Shown here: piece by piece, positions 17,523 through 26,960 of the stretch
How the letters are laid out: every line of letters starts with the position of its first letter
How positions within the stretch are numbered: position 1 is the stretch's first letter
Assembly: GCA_029263315.1 (NCBI GenBank)
Contig: JAJCXR010000003.1
Coordinates: forward strand, 128,615-192,614
Origin: Acidobacteriota bacterium
Lineage (GTDB): Bacteria > Acidobacteriota > Thermoanaerobaculia > Multivoradales > J023
DNA: 64,000 bases
Reading direction: 5' to 3'
The notes under the pieces: generated by a model
Told to the model about the DNA's origin: nothing
The model's database searches: none
What the model saw: only the letters and a program-made list of their open reading frames with translations
Program-made: the position numbers and the translations under genes

Positions 17523-18932
17523 CTACTCCAAACACCGCAACATCGCCCGCCACGTGGCCTCCACATCCTCCTGCCGGGTCCGCCAGTTGACGATGGAAAC
17601 CCGCATCGCCGCTTGGCCGCCGTAGGAGGTAGGGGTCAGAAAGGCGGTGCCGTCGTCCCGCAGGCGGTCGAGGAAGGCATTTACCTCGGCGCTGGTGGGA
17701 CCGCCGGAGGCCGCGAGGGTGAAACAGAGGCCGTTGAGGCGCACCGGAGCCAACAAGCTGAAACGCTCGTGGCCATCGATCTGCTGGCCGAGCCACCGAG
17801 CGAGATCGCAACACCGCTCGACGATCTCGGCGTAACCCTGGCGGCCGTAGGCGGCGAGGGACATCCAGACAGGTAAAGCACGCCAACGCTGGGAATTCTC
17901 CGGCGTCAAGTGGAGGAAGGTATCGGGTCCGATCGAGGGCTCCAGGTAGGGGGCCATGCTGCGGAAGACCTCCCCTTGCAAATTGAGATGACGGCTGAAG
18001 ATGAGGGCCGAATCGTAGGGCACGTTGAGCCATTTGTGGGCATCGACGGTCAGGGAGTCGGCCCCCTCGAGACCTTTCAGCAGGTGGCGAAAGCGCTCGC
18101 TGCAGGCGGCGATGGCGCCGAAGGCCCCATCGACGTGCAGCCAGAAATCGTGGTGTTGGCGCAGCTCCAGGATGGCTTCGAGGTCGTCGAAGTCGGTGCT
18201 GTTGACGGTCCCGGCGTTGGCCACCACGACGGCCGGCCCTGCGATGGCGCTCAGGGCTTGGTCGAGGGCCGCCACGTCCACCGCTTCCCGCTGCGGCAGC
18301 GTAGCCACCGTCTGGAGGTTCTGACGCCCTAAGCCGAGCATGGCCAGACCCTTGTAGATGCTGGAATGGGCCGTGCCGCTGAGCACGGGAACCTCTCCCA
18401 AGGCTGCCAGCCCCTGCGCCGCCACGTCGACACCGCGACGCTTCCCCACCCATTGCCGAGCCATCGCCAGGCCGACGAAGCTCGACATGGTGGCGCCGCT
18501 GACAAACACCCCCGTGAAGTCGCTCGACAGGCCGAGCAAGTCACGAAACATGGCCACGGCGTCTAGGCTCAGTTGGCGGACACTGGACTCCCCTGCGTCG
18601 GAGCCGTTCTGATCGTAGACGGTGGTCAACCAATCTCCGGCCAAGGCGGCGGGGGTAGTGCCTCCGGTGACAAAGGCAAAGTAGCGGGGGCCGGCGCTAC
18701 CGCTGATCCAAGGCGCGTATCGGCGCTGCAAGTCGTCGAGGGCGCCGGCCGTCCCCAGGCCATGCTCCGGCAGACCGGCTGCTGGCAAGGCCTCGAGACG
18801 ATGGGCCACCGGTTGTCCGTCGAGGGCGTTGAGGAATCGTTTGGCTTCCCGCACCGTGGTCTCGAGCACCTGCTCGATGCCGCGACGGTCGCGGTCTAAG
18901 GGTGAGGATGGGACTTCGTCAGCTTGCTTCAT
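17523..18932 (-). CDS. Pyridoxal-phosphate-dependent group II decarboxylase
   Basis: A 469-aa fold-type I PLP enzyme of the glutamate/aromatic amino-acid decarboxylase family. The PLP lysine is Lys300 in VDAHKWLNVPYDS. Asp268 in HVDGAFGA pairs with the pyridine nitrogen, and VSGATMSSF (145-153) provides the phosphate-binding region. A good GAGGAG site precedes the ATG. Family members decarboxylate amino acids such as Glu, Asp, Tyr, DOPA or Trp; the substrate cannot be read from sequence. It stands alone between the RAYT repeats and the sulfatase-like gene on the same strand. Confidence 0.9.
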   Translation of the reverse strand: MKQADEVPSSPLDRDRRGIEQVLETTVREAKRFLNALDGQPVAHRLEALPAAGLPEHGLGTAGALDDLQRRYAPWISGSAGPRYFAFVTGGTTPAALAGDWLTTVYDQNGSDAGESSVRQLSLDAVAMFRDLLGLSSDFTGVFVSGATMSSFVGLAMARQWVGKRRGVDVAAQGLAALGEVPVLSGTAHSSIYKGLAMLGLGRQNLQTVATLPQREAVDVAALDQALSAIAGPAVVVANAGTVNSTDFDDLEAILELRQHHDFWLHVDGAFGAIAACSERFRHLLKGLEGADSLTVDAHKWLNVPYDSALIFSRHLNLQGEVFRSMAPYLEPSIGPDTFLHLTPENSQRWRALPVWMSLAAYGRQGYAEIVERCCDLARWLGQQIDGHERFSLLAPVRLNGLCFTLAASGGPTSAEVNAFLDRLRDDGTAFLTPTSYGGQAAMRVSIVNWRTRQEDVEATWRAMLRCLE

Positions 18933-19003
18933 GGTTCATGCTCCTCGGTGCCGACAGATGGGTTCGAGCATTGGCGGAAAGGGCAGGCGTGGGACAGCAG
19001 CGA

Positions 19004-21094
19004 TCAAGGTAGAAGAGATTGCAAGAGGGGCTCGGCGGCCGCCCTTGCACGCCACTCCGGTCGCGCCGTCAAAGCAGCGGTCAAGGCCTTCTCGGCGGCT
19101 TGCGGATCCCCCTGGCTGGCCCACCAGCGGGCCAGCTGGAACTGCGCCTCACCGTAGTCCCCTTCCGTCGGACGACTGCGCTGCAACCAAGGGACGGCAT
19201 CGTCCCCTCGGCCGGCCCGCAGCATCAAGATCCCCAGGGCTCCGGCATGGGGAAAAGCTTGCGGACCGCTCAACCGGGCGGCCTGCAGCAGCCGTTCGAT
19301 GGCTTCTTGGGGCTGGCGAGCGGCGTGGTGGGCGAAGGCCAACTTGATCATCACATCCGGCCGCCGGTCATCGAGCTCCAGGGCCCGTTGGAAGGCCTCG
19401 ACGGCTTTCTCCGGCGATCCCGAGAGGCCGAGGGTGGAGGCCAGCTGGGTCCATACCTCGAGACGCCGAGGCTGCTGCCGGGTGAGCTCCAGCCAATGCT
19501 CCAAGGCCTCATCGAGTCGGCCTTTCTGGGTGGCGGCGGTGGCCAAGGCAAAACGGGCTTCATGATCCTCGGGCCGCAGTGTCACCACTCGACGCAAGCG
19601 GGGTAAGGCCTCGGTCAATCGCCCGGAACCGGCCAAGGCGGCCCCGGATCGACCCAAAGCGAAGGGATTGTCGCCGTCTTCCTTCAGCACTCGATCGAAG
19701 CGCTGCAACGCCTCGTCAAGGTTCCCGGCATCGAGCAAGGCCTGAGCTTCGCCCAGCAAATGCCATTGGTCGAGGCGTAGCTTGGGATCAACGGCCTCGG
19801 GCGGTGGCCCCTCGGCCGTCGACACGCCGCCGGTGTAGCCCAGGGAACGCAGTCGGGCCAAGGTTTCCGGATCGTCGAGACTGGCCGCGCTGCGAGCCGC
19901 ACGCGACTCGATGGCGGTCAGGGCAGAGGCCAGATCACCGGCCAGGCGGCGCTTGCCAGGCAGTAGGTTGTTACTTTCCGAGGGGTCGTCTTCCAGATGA
20001 TAGAGCTCGGGCAGTGGCGCCGCGATCAGCTTCCACGGCCCGCGACGCAGGGCCCGCAAAGGCGCCCAGCCGTAGGACAACCACGGGCGCTGGCTCTCCA
20101 TGTAGGCGTCCGGGGTGAGCCAGGCTTTGCCCTCCATCATGGGGCGCAGGCTGAAACCGTCGACGTCATCGAGGGCCGGCAAGCGCAATAGATCGAGCAC
20201 CGTCGGCGCCACATCCCACAGCCGCGCCGCCTCTCTGCTCTCCCCCGGCGCCAAGTGGCCGGGCCAGGAAATGACCAACGGCACCGCCATGGTGCTCTCG
20301 TAGATGAAGAAGCCGTGGGTGCTCTCGCCGTGCTCGCCCAAGCTTTCGCCGTGGTCGGCGGTGAAGACCGTCAAGAGCTGGCCGTCCGGTGTTCCCAAGC
20401 CGGCCAACAGCCGGCCGATGGCGGCGTCGACGGCGCGCACCTCGCCGTCGTAGGCGCCCCGCGGTCCGGAGCCGCCGAAGCCCGCCGGGGGCTCGTAGGG
20501 GTCGTGGGGGTCGTAAAAGTGGATCCACAGGAACCAAGGCCCGGCGTTGGACTCGCTAATCTCCCGATGCCAGCGCAGCGCTGCGGCGACGCTATCGGCG
20601 GCGCGGCGCTCCAGGGCCTGGGGTTGAGCCTCGGAGAAGCGGTCGTCGTAGTGATCGAAGCCGCCGTCGAGCCCCCCTTCCGCGGCCAAGGGATAGCCGC
20701 CAACGAAGGCGCCGGTGGTGTATCCGTGCTGCCGTAGACGGTGACCAAGGGTGGGGATATCAGGGGCCAGTAGGAAGCCGTTGCTGCGCACCCCATGACG
20801 TCGGGGTAGCAAGCCGGTGAGCAGCGACGCATGGGCGGGTTGGGTCAAGGGCAACGGGGTCACCGCGGCGGGGAAACGAAAACCCGACGCCGCCAGCCGA
20901 TCGATGACCGGAGTGGCGTTGCGCCCGGCCACCCAACCCAGGGCGTCGGGACGCAAGGTATCGACGGTGATCAGCAAAACATTGGGGGGCGTCACCGGCG
21001 GCTCGGTCGCCGAGCTCGGCGAGGGTCCCATGGGGAGGACGGCAAGGGCGATCATCAGCATCGCCTTGGGGAATGGCTGTGTCCTGGATTCCAT
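19004..21094 (-). CDS. Secreted sulfatase-like hydrolase with C-terminal TPR domain
   Basis: A 696-aa protein from the ATG at 21094. A start at 21148 would overlap the upstream terminator. It has a signal peptide (to about residue 30), then a sulfatase/alkaline-phosphatase-superfamily domain with metal-site motifs VLLITVDTLRPDALG and TADHGESLGEHGE. TPR repeats follow from about residue 440 (LGEAQALLDAGNLDEALQRF onwards). At the position of the sulfatase Cys/Ser-x-Pro-x-Arg signature it reads Thr-Gln-Pro-Ala-His, so the formylglycine residue is absent and a Thr may act as nucleophile, as in phosphoethanolamine transferases. Sulfatase activity should not be assumed. A paralogue lies at 24789-26948. 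Confidence 0.87.
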   Translation of the reverse strand: MESRTQPFPKAMLMIALAVLPMGPSPSSATEPPVTPPNVLLITVDTLRPDALGWVAGRNATPVIDRLAASGFRFPAAVTPLPLTQPAHASLLTGLLPRRHGVRSNGFLLAPDIPTLGHRLRQHGYTTGAFVGGYPLAAEGGLDGGFDHYDDRFSEAQPQALERRAADSVAAALRWHREISESNAGPWFLWIHFYDPHDPYEPPAGFGGSGPRGAYDGEVRAVDAAIGRLLAGLGTPDGQLLTVFTADHGESLGEHGESTHGFFIYESTMAVPLVISWPGHLAPGESREAARLWDVAPTVLDLLRLPALDDVDGFSLRPMMEGKAWLTPDAYMESQRPWLSYGWAPLRALRRGPWKLIAAPLPELYHLEDDPSESNNLLPGKRRLAGDLASALTAIESRAARSAASLDDPETLARLRSLGYTGGVSTAEGPPPEAVDPKLRLDQWHLLGEAQALLDAGNLDEALQRFDRVLKEDGDNPFALGRSGAALAGSGRLTEALPRLRRVVTLRPEDHEARFALATAATQKGRLDEALEHWLELTRQQPRRLEVWTQLASTLGLSGSPEKAVEAFQRALELDDRRPDVMIKLAFAHHAARQPQEAIERLLQAARLSGPQAFPHAGALGILMLRAGRGDDAVPWLQRSRPTEGDYGEAQFQLARWWASQGDPQAAEKALTAALTARPEWRARAAAEPLLQSLLP

Positions 21095-21120
21095 TGCTGT
21101 ATGGTGTCGCGTTCGCCACC

Positions 21121-21155
21121 AAAAACAAAGAGCGGCGCCCGAAGGCACCGCTCTT
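21121..21155 (-). terminator. Rho-independent terminator of the M36 protease gene
   Basis: On the minus strand a 12-bp stem, AAGAGCGGTGCC with GGCGCCGCTCTT (one G-U pair), closes a TTCG tetraloop and is followed by TTGTTTTT. It lies 64 bases after the M36 stop codon and upstream of the sulfatase-like start at 21094. The two same-strand genes are therefore separate transcripts. Confidence 0.9.
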
Positions 21156-21218
21156 GTCCTATCCGTCCAACCTATCCGCCGGTACGGACCCGGCGGATAG
21201 TCGCTTCACTGAGTCGGC

Positions 21219-24200
21219 TCAGGGGGCAGAGTTGGACCACTGCGAGGTATCACCGGTCTCGAAGTCACCGAAGAAGATACCGAGCTCCAGGCAATCGATC
21301 TGGGTATCCGGCACTTGGACATCGACGTTGGTCATGATGATCTCGTCGAACCAGAAACCACCCTGCGCCAAGGCACCGTCGGTGCCGTAGATGACCTCGA
21401 ACTGCACCATCTGACCGGCCAGGCCGGCGGAGCCGAGGGCCCCGGCGCTGAAACCACTGGGGGCCCATGTCTGCATGGTACCGGCCCAGCCATTCTCCGG
21501 CTCATTGCAACCGCCATAGGAGCCCGGACCGCTGCTGTTGGCGTTGTAGAGACGGCCGCTGTCCGGATCGACCGGCGTCCGGGTACCCGAGCCATCGACG
21601 ATACCGACGCTGGCACGGTCGTACCAAGTACCACCACTGAGCGGCTCGATGTCGAAGTTGGACTCCAGGGACAACGTGGTGTTGGCGTTCATCGCCACGA
21701 CGGGCGAACGGATGGCATCACAGGCGTTGTCCAAGGTGGCCGACGAACGGAACGCGAAGGTGCCATCACTACCGCTACCACTGGTGCGGGTGAAAGTACC
21801 GCTGTTCACCGACCAACCCTCGTCGTCCGTCTCCATCGAGAAGGTGCGGGAGGCGAAGTTCTGGAAATCGCTCTCCACCGACTCGATTTGGAACGTGCCG
21901 GTGCGGGTCTGCGGCGTCAGCTCGTCGCTGGTCACCTCGACCTCGATGGTCAGCACTTCGTTGAACGCCAAGCCGGCGGCTTGGAAGTCGAAGCTACCTT
22001 GGCCCTCGCCACAGGCCGACAAGCTGGCGGCGATCGGATTACTGGCCACGAAGCCAGGATCCATCACCGGGTGGCTCGGCGAGCTGATGTTGACGATACG
22101 GACGTTGGTCTGACCCGCGGCGCCGATATTCGACACGTCGAAGGTCAGGGTGGCCGTCTCACAGTTATCGAGGAAGGGATCCCCGTCACCACTGTTGATG
22201 GTCAGGTTGCCGGAACCCTGAACCACCGCCAGGTTGGCACCGGCCGTCGCCGTGACACTGCCACAGGTGCTGGCCGGGCCAAAACAGGTCGGGCCTTCAT
22301 CGGACTTCGGTACGACAATGTAGAAGTACTCAAAGCCGTTCTGCATGCCGCTGTCCTGGAAGGACGTGCCGGTGGTCTCACCGACCAGCTGTTTGCCGAA
22401 GTCACAACCGCCGACGCCTTCGCCGCGGTAGATCAAGTAGCTGTCGGCATTAGCCACGGCGCCCCAGGAAAGCTCCGCACCGCGATCCGACGGATCGATG
22501 GTCACCGTCGGGGCGACCGTCGGGGCGGTAGCACAACCGGAGTTGGTCGCCACCGGGGTCGCACAGGCGATCTCGTGACGATTGAAAGCGGCGAAGATGG
22601 ACTCGATGTGCGGCGTGCCATTGGTCAGGTTGCCGTCGTCGTCGTCCGCCGCCAGGAAGTTGAGGTAACCGCCGGTGGCAGCACAGCCACCGAAAGGAGC
22701 GGCACATTGAAACCAAGTGCCGACATTGCCGCCACCGATGTAGGTCAAATGCACCGCTAGCTCACGGGCCGTCTCGGCGTTGAAACCGGCGGTGATCAGG
22801 TCGCGGTTCCACAGGTCCCAAACCGACTCCGAATAGGCCGCGCCTTCACAATGGCTGGAGCCACCGCAAGGGGCGCCGCCGCCGGTGCCACAGAGTGCGT
22901 TGACACCTTGCGGGCCGTTGATGGCGTGGGGTACGCCGGAAGCACGGTTGGCCCAATCGATATCGCGCACACCGCTGCAGTTGAGGCAGGCGTCACCGTA
23001 ACCGTTGCAATTGCCACCCAGGAAGTTGCGACCGATGCACGAGGTGTTGAGCCGCAAGGACGCGTAGACATCCGGAATACCTTCACCGGGATTCGAGATG
23101 TTCGGCACGGCATCGTTGTTGTCCATGCCGTGACCCCACTCGTGATCGAAGACGCCGGCCAACTCACCGGTGTTGGCGCAGCCGCCGCCGGAGCGATAGA
23201 AGTTCACCGTCGAGCCACTCCAGAAGGCATTACAGGAGCTATTGATGTTCATGTTGGAGGTCAACTTGCCGTCCAACCATGAGTTGGTCGGGATGATGCC
23301 CCGAGCCTGCTCGATGATGCGGTTCATCTCGTAGAAGCCGGAGCGGGAGGCGTGGGTATTGCCCGGCGAGGCCCCCGGCGGCACCGTGCAGTCCGTGCCG
23401 CCGCTGACCCCGAGGTCGAGCAGGGCACCGCTGGTGCTCTCACTGATGGCACCACAGTTGTCGACCATGTTCATGTACAGGCCGGACAGCTGCGTGGTCA
23501 CCGTGCCATCGACACAGGCCAACAGATTGCCGCCGCTGTCGGTGAACAGGGTCTCGCCGTTCAGCTCGAGGTCGACGAAAGGCATCGGATAGACCTGCTC
23601 GGTGCCGTCGTCGCCGACACCGTCGTTGCTCACCGGGAATACACCGCCGATGACGGTGCGGGCGGTGGCCGTGCCCTCCGGCTCGAGACCGGCTTCGGCA
23701 GCGTAGTGGTTGGTGTCCTGGAAGCTCAAGATCTCGCCGCTGTGGGCATCCACCAAAGCTTCGTATTTGCCGTAGTCATCGGCGAAGTTGGCGCGGAAGG
23801 TCCAGGCCAGGCGATAAGTCAGACCTTGACCCACCGCCATGTCGGAGAGGTTGTCCCCCACCGACCAAGGCATCAGCACGAGGCCGGGTTTGGACCATTG
23901 ACTGGCCGCTTCGACGGTTCCGACATGGGCCTCGGCCACACCTTGAGCGGCCCCGACGGCGATCGAAGGCTGGGTGGCCACGTCGACATCGTTCCAGTTG
24001 ACGGCCCCGAAGAGGATCAGGTTGCCGAACTTGACGGTGGCGGTGAGGTAGCTGTCGCGCACCGGGATGCCGTCGACGACGCGGGGGGCGTAGATCTGGA
24101 TGGTCTCACCGCCGTCATGGATGGTGACCGTGCCGAGGCGCGGCAACTGACCGATATCGACCCCAAGACTGCCCTGGTTGGCCTGCAGGTAACCGAGGAA

Positions 24201-24593
24201 GGTCTCCCAGACCAGAGCCTTGTGCTCCATCAGACTGGCCGGGGCGGTGCGGCCCAGGTTCTGCCAGGTCAGATTGTTGCCGACACCCTTGCCGGGGAAC
24301 ATGGGGGTGGCCGGCATCAACGTGCCCCACCGTCCGGTCCGCACATCCATGTAGGCGGCCTCGGGGGCCACACCCAGGGCGGACAGATCGCTGCTCGCCT
24401 TGGCTTGGCCACGGGCCTGCGCTTCGCTGGCCGGAATATAGCCATTGTGGACTTGTAGATCCGGATGCAAGAAGGTCTTGCTCTGGAGCGGTGAATCTTG
24501 GGGTTGGACAAACGCTCCAACAGGCCAGGTCGCGACGAGGATCAGCGACAGGGCGGCAAGGCAAGTCAATAGCCGACTCTTCCCTAGATGCAT
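21219..24593 (-). CDS. Secreted M36 (fungalysin-type) zinc metalloprotease with C-terminal FETG tail
   Basis: A 1124-aa protein from the ATG at 24593, which follows AAGGGAGA and gives a clean signal peptide (LLTCLAALSLILVATWPVGA). An FTP-type inhibitory propeptide spans about 30-330. The peptidase domain has the zinc motif HEWGHGMDNND at about 484. A fibronectin-like segment (SWGAVANADSYLIYRG) and a CARDB-like plus jelly-roll-like region follow. The last residues read FFGDFETGDTSQWSNSAP, a tail also found on the dehydrogenase-like protein ending at 37323. It is probably secreted and autoactivated by propeptide removal. It is divergent from a sulfatase-like gene with a 195-base spacer and has its own terminator. 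Confidence 0.92.
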   Translation of the reverse strand: MHLGKSRLLTCLAALSLILVATWPVGAFVQPQDSPLQSKTFLHPDLQVHNGYIPASEAQARGQAKASSDLSALGVAPEAAYMDVRTGRWGTLMPATPMFPGKGVGNNLTWQNLGRTAPASLMEHKALVWETFLGYLQANQGSLGVDIGQLPRLGTVTIHDGGETIQIYAPRVVDGIPVRDSYLTATVKFGNLILFGAVNWNDVDVATQPSIAVGAAQGVAEAHVGTVEAASQWSKPGLVLMPWSVGDNLSDMAVGQGLTYRLAWTFRANFADDYGKYEALVDAHSGEILSFQDTNHYAAEAGLEPEGTATARTVIGGVFPVSNDGVGDDGTEQVYPMPFVDLELNGETLFTDSGGNLLACVDGTVTTQLSGLYMNMVDNCGAISESTSGALLDLGVSGGTDCTVPPGASPGNTHASRSGFYEMNRIIEQARGIIPTNSWLDGKLTSNMNINSSCNAFWSGSTVNFYRSGGGCANTGELAGVFDHEWGHGMDNNDAVPNISNPGEGIPDVYASLRLNTSCIGRNFLGGNCNGYGDACLNCSGVRDIDWANRASGVPHAINGPQGVNALCGTGGGAPCGGSSHCEGAAYSESVWDLWNRDLITAGFNAETARELAVHLTYIGGGNVGTWFQCAAPFGGCAATGGYLNFLAADDDDGNLTNGTPHIESIFAAFNRHEIACATPVATNSGCATAPTVAPTVTIDPSDRGAELSWGAVANADSYLIYRGEGVGGCDFGKQLVGETTGTSFQDSGMQNGFEYFYIVVPKSDEGPTCFGPASTCGSVTATAGANLAVVQGSGNLTINSGDGDPFLDNCETATLTFDVSNIGAAGQTNVRIVNISSPSHPVMDPGFVASNPIAASLSACGEGQGSFDFQAAGLAFNEVLTIEVEVTSDELTPQTRTGTFQIESVESDFQNFASRTFSMETDDEGWSVNSGTFTRTSGSGSDGTFAFRSSATLDNACDAIRSPVVAMNANTTLSLESNFDIEPLSGGTWYDRASVGIVDGSGTRTPVDPDSGRLYNANSSGPGSYGGCNEPENGWAGTMQTWAPSGFSAGALGSAGLAGQMVQFEVIYGTDGALAQGGFWFDEIIMTNVDVQVPDTQIDCLELGIFFGDFETGDTSQWSNSAP

Positions 24594-24788
24594 AAATGGA
24601 GTCTCCCTTAGGATGTAAACACGGTTCGTTGTTGCGCGACCGGCGATTGCCGATCGCAAACTCGGGGCTCGGGCTGCCTCCCCTGTGGAGGAGCATCTGA
24701 AAGTCGCGGCTGAAAGACGCAGCCTGAAGATGTTGTAGAATTCAACCCTGAAGACCTGATAATACCTCCTACTCCACAAGTTCGCAAA

Positions 24789-26948
24789 TTGCGCAAACTC
24801 CCTACTTTTCAGCTTCCAGAGACGCTGAGACTGCTCTGCACTCTTGGCGTCATCATCTCGTGCCTGTCGGCAAACGCCTTGGCCGCGGAGGCACTACGGC
24901 AGGGCGAAGATGGCCGACCTCAAGGGGCCGGCTCCCAAACCCCTGGGACGACGAACCCCGGCGAGGCGGTCACCGCCGCGACGCCGCGGGGTCTGCTGTT
25001 GATCACCCTCGATACGACGCGAGCCGATCACCTCGGTAGCTACCGTCGGCTGACCGCTGCGGCCACCACGACGACCCACCCCAGCGCCGGCTCGCCAACC
25101 CCCGTGACCCCGCACCTCGATGCCCTAGCGGCCCGCGGTACGCTGTATCGCCGGGCCTTGACCACCTCCCCCTTGACCTTGCCCGCCCATGCCTCGTTGC
25201 TCACCGCCCTCGATCCGCCCCAGCACGGGCTGCGGGACAACGGTGTCAGCGCCCTGGCCCCCACTATCCCCACCTTGGCTTCTGAGCTGTCGCACCGAGG
25301 TTTCCAGACCGCCGCCTTCGTCGGCTCAAGGGTGCTCGATCGGCGCTTTGGCCTGGCCCAGGGTTTCGCCCACTATGACGATCAAATGCCGGCCGAGCAG
25401 ATCGGCGAATACGGCTATCCGGAGCGAGACGCCGCCGCCGTCGTCGACGCCGCCCTCGCTTGGTTGGGGCGGGCGGACACCGATGCCCCGTGGTTTCTGT
25501 GGCTCCATTTCTACGATCCCCACGCCCCCTATCAACCCCCAGCCCCCCTACGGAAGGGTTCCGAGGCCGCCAACTACGGCGCCGAAATCACCTTCGTGGA
25601 CCAACAGATCGGTCGCTTCCTGGGCCGCCTACCCATGGCGACAAATGATTTTCTGCTGGCGGTGGTGGGCGACCACGGCGAGAGCCTGGGGGAGCATGAC
25701 GAACGCACCCACGGCCTGTTGCTCTACCGCGGCGTCTTGGAGGTTCCGATGATCTTGGCAGGGCCCGGCATCGGGACGGGCCGGGTGATCGACGCTCCGG
25801 TGTCGATTCGGCAAGTGGCCCCCACGCTGCTCGATCTGTTGCAGGTGCCCAGGTCCGACGCTCCGGGGCGGCTACCCCGCAAACAACCCTTACCCGGCAT
25901 CGCCGATCACGTCGATGCCCTCGATTTCGTCTACAGCGAAACCTGGATGCCCGCCACGGCCTATGGCTGGAGCCCCCTCGTCGCCATCACCCAGGATCGC
26001 TGGCGCCTGGTGGTCGGTCCGCGGCCGGAGCTTTTCGACTATCTGACCGACCCCATGGAGAGCACCAATCTGGTGCGCACTGAGCGCCGTCGAGCTGGAC
26101 GCCTCCGGGACACCCTCGAAAGCTGGCAACGCACTCACCGGGCGGTGGATGCTGCGCCCCTCGAGGTGCCCGCTGATCTGGCCGCCAGCTTGCGCAGCCT
26201 AGGGTATGTCAGTGGACAAACCAGTGGGCCGACGACGGCCACCGGCGGCCGGCCAACGGATGAGCTGATCGATCCCAAGGATGGCCTCGCCATGCTGGCA
26301 GAGCTGTCTCGGGCCAAGGAGCTGTTGAACGTCGGCAACCATTCCAAGGCGCTGCCCCTGCTCGAGTCTTTGGTCGACAGGAGCCCCGGCAACGTGCCTT
26401 TCCTGAGCAACCTGGCCAGCGCCCAAATGGCCGCCGACCAGCCGACCCAGGCCCTCGCCACCCTGAGGCGCGCCGTCGAGCTCAACCCCCACCTCGACTT
26501 TCTCCACCTGCACCTGGCAGAGGCGCACCGGCATCTTGAGCAATGGAGTGCCGCCGAGCGGGAATATCGTCTGGTGATCGATCTCAATCCGAGGCAAGCC
26601 AGCGCCTGGCTCAGCCTGGCCGAGATCCTCTACCGCCGTGGCGACGGCGACGGCGAATACCACCTGCTCCAGCGGGCCGTCGAAGCCGAGACCCACAGCG
26701 CCTCGGTCCATCTTCGGCTGGCCCAGCTGGAAGAATCCCGCCAAGGGATCGAAGCGGCCCGCCGCCATCTGCGTCGCGCCACCGACATCGCCCCCACTTG
26801 GCCCCTACCCTGGCTTCTGCTGGGCAAGTCCCTGAGGCGCCCCGACGGCGATCCGATCCAAGCCCGCGCCGCCCTGGAGAAGGTGGTGGGTCTGGCTCCA
26901 CGCAGTCGGGAAGCGCAGCAGGCCAGGCAGCTGTTGCAAGACTTGTAG
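24789..26948 (+). CDS. Secreted sulfatase-like hydrolase with C-terminal TPR domain (paralogue)
   Basis: A 719-aa protein starting at a TTG at 24789, with a signal peptide ending near ALAAEA. The sulfatase-fold core has LLLITLDTTRADHLG and VVGDHGESLGEHDE metal motifs. TPR repeats fill the C-terminal third (from LAELSRAKELLNVGNHSKAL). As in the paralogue at 19004-21094, the sulfatase signature is replaced: TSPLTLPAHASLLTA has Thr-x-Pro-Ala-His instead of Cys/Ser-x-Pro-x-Arg. The two genes flank the M36 protease and probably arose by duplication. Thr could be the nucleophile of a phospho- or sulfo-transfer reaction. It is convergent with the leucine dehydrogenase gene, with only 12 bases between. 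Confidence 0.86.
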   Translation: MRKLPTFQLPETLRLLCTLGVIISCLSANALAAEALRQGEDGRPQGAGSQTPGTTNPGEAVTAATPRGLLLITLDTTRADHLGSYRRLTAAATTTTHPSAGSPTPVTPHLDALAARGTLYRRALTTSPLTLPAHASLLTALDPPQHGLRDNGVSALAPTIPTLASELSHRGFQTAAFVGSRVLDRRFGLAQGFAHYDDQMPAEQIGEYGYPERDAAAVVDAALAWLGRADTDAPWFLWLHFYDPHAPYQPPAPLRKGSEAANYGAEITFVDQQIGRFLGRLPMATNDFLLAVVGDHGESLGEHDERTHGLLLYRGVLEVPMILAGPGIGTGRVIDAPVSIRQVAPTLLDLLQVPRSDAPGRLPRKQPLPGIADHVDALDFVYSETWMPATAYGWSPLVAITQDRWRLVVGPRPELFDYLTDPMESTNLVRTERRRAGRLRDTLESWQRTHRAVDAAPLEVPADLAASLRSLGYVSGQTSGPTTATGGRPTDELIDPKDGLAMLAELSRAKELLNVGNHSKALPLLESLVDRSPGNVPFLSNLASAQMAADQPTQALATLRRAVELNPHLDFLHLHLAEAHRHLEQWSAAEREYRLVIDLNPRQASAWLSLAEILYRRGDGDGEYHLLQRAVEAETHSASVHLRLAQLEESRQGIEAARRHLRRATDIAPTWPLPWLLLGKSLRRPDGDPIQARAALEKVVGLAPRSREAQQARQLLQDL

Positions 26949-26960
26949 CCGCCGCCCCCA

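Noticed and set aside
21315..22760. A 481-codon open frame antisense to the M36 protease
   Set aside because: It is a shadow of the minus-strand coding sequence; its product is repetitive Gly/Arg/Val with no domain.
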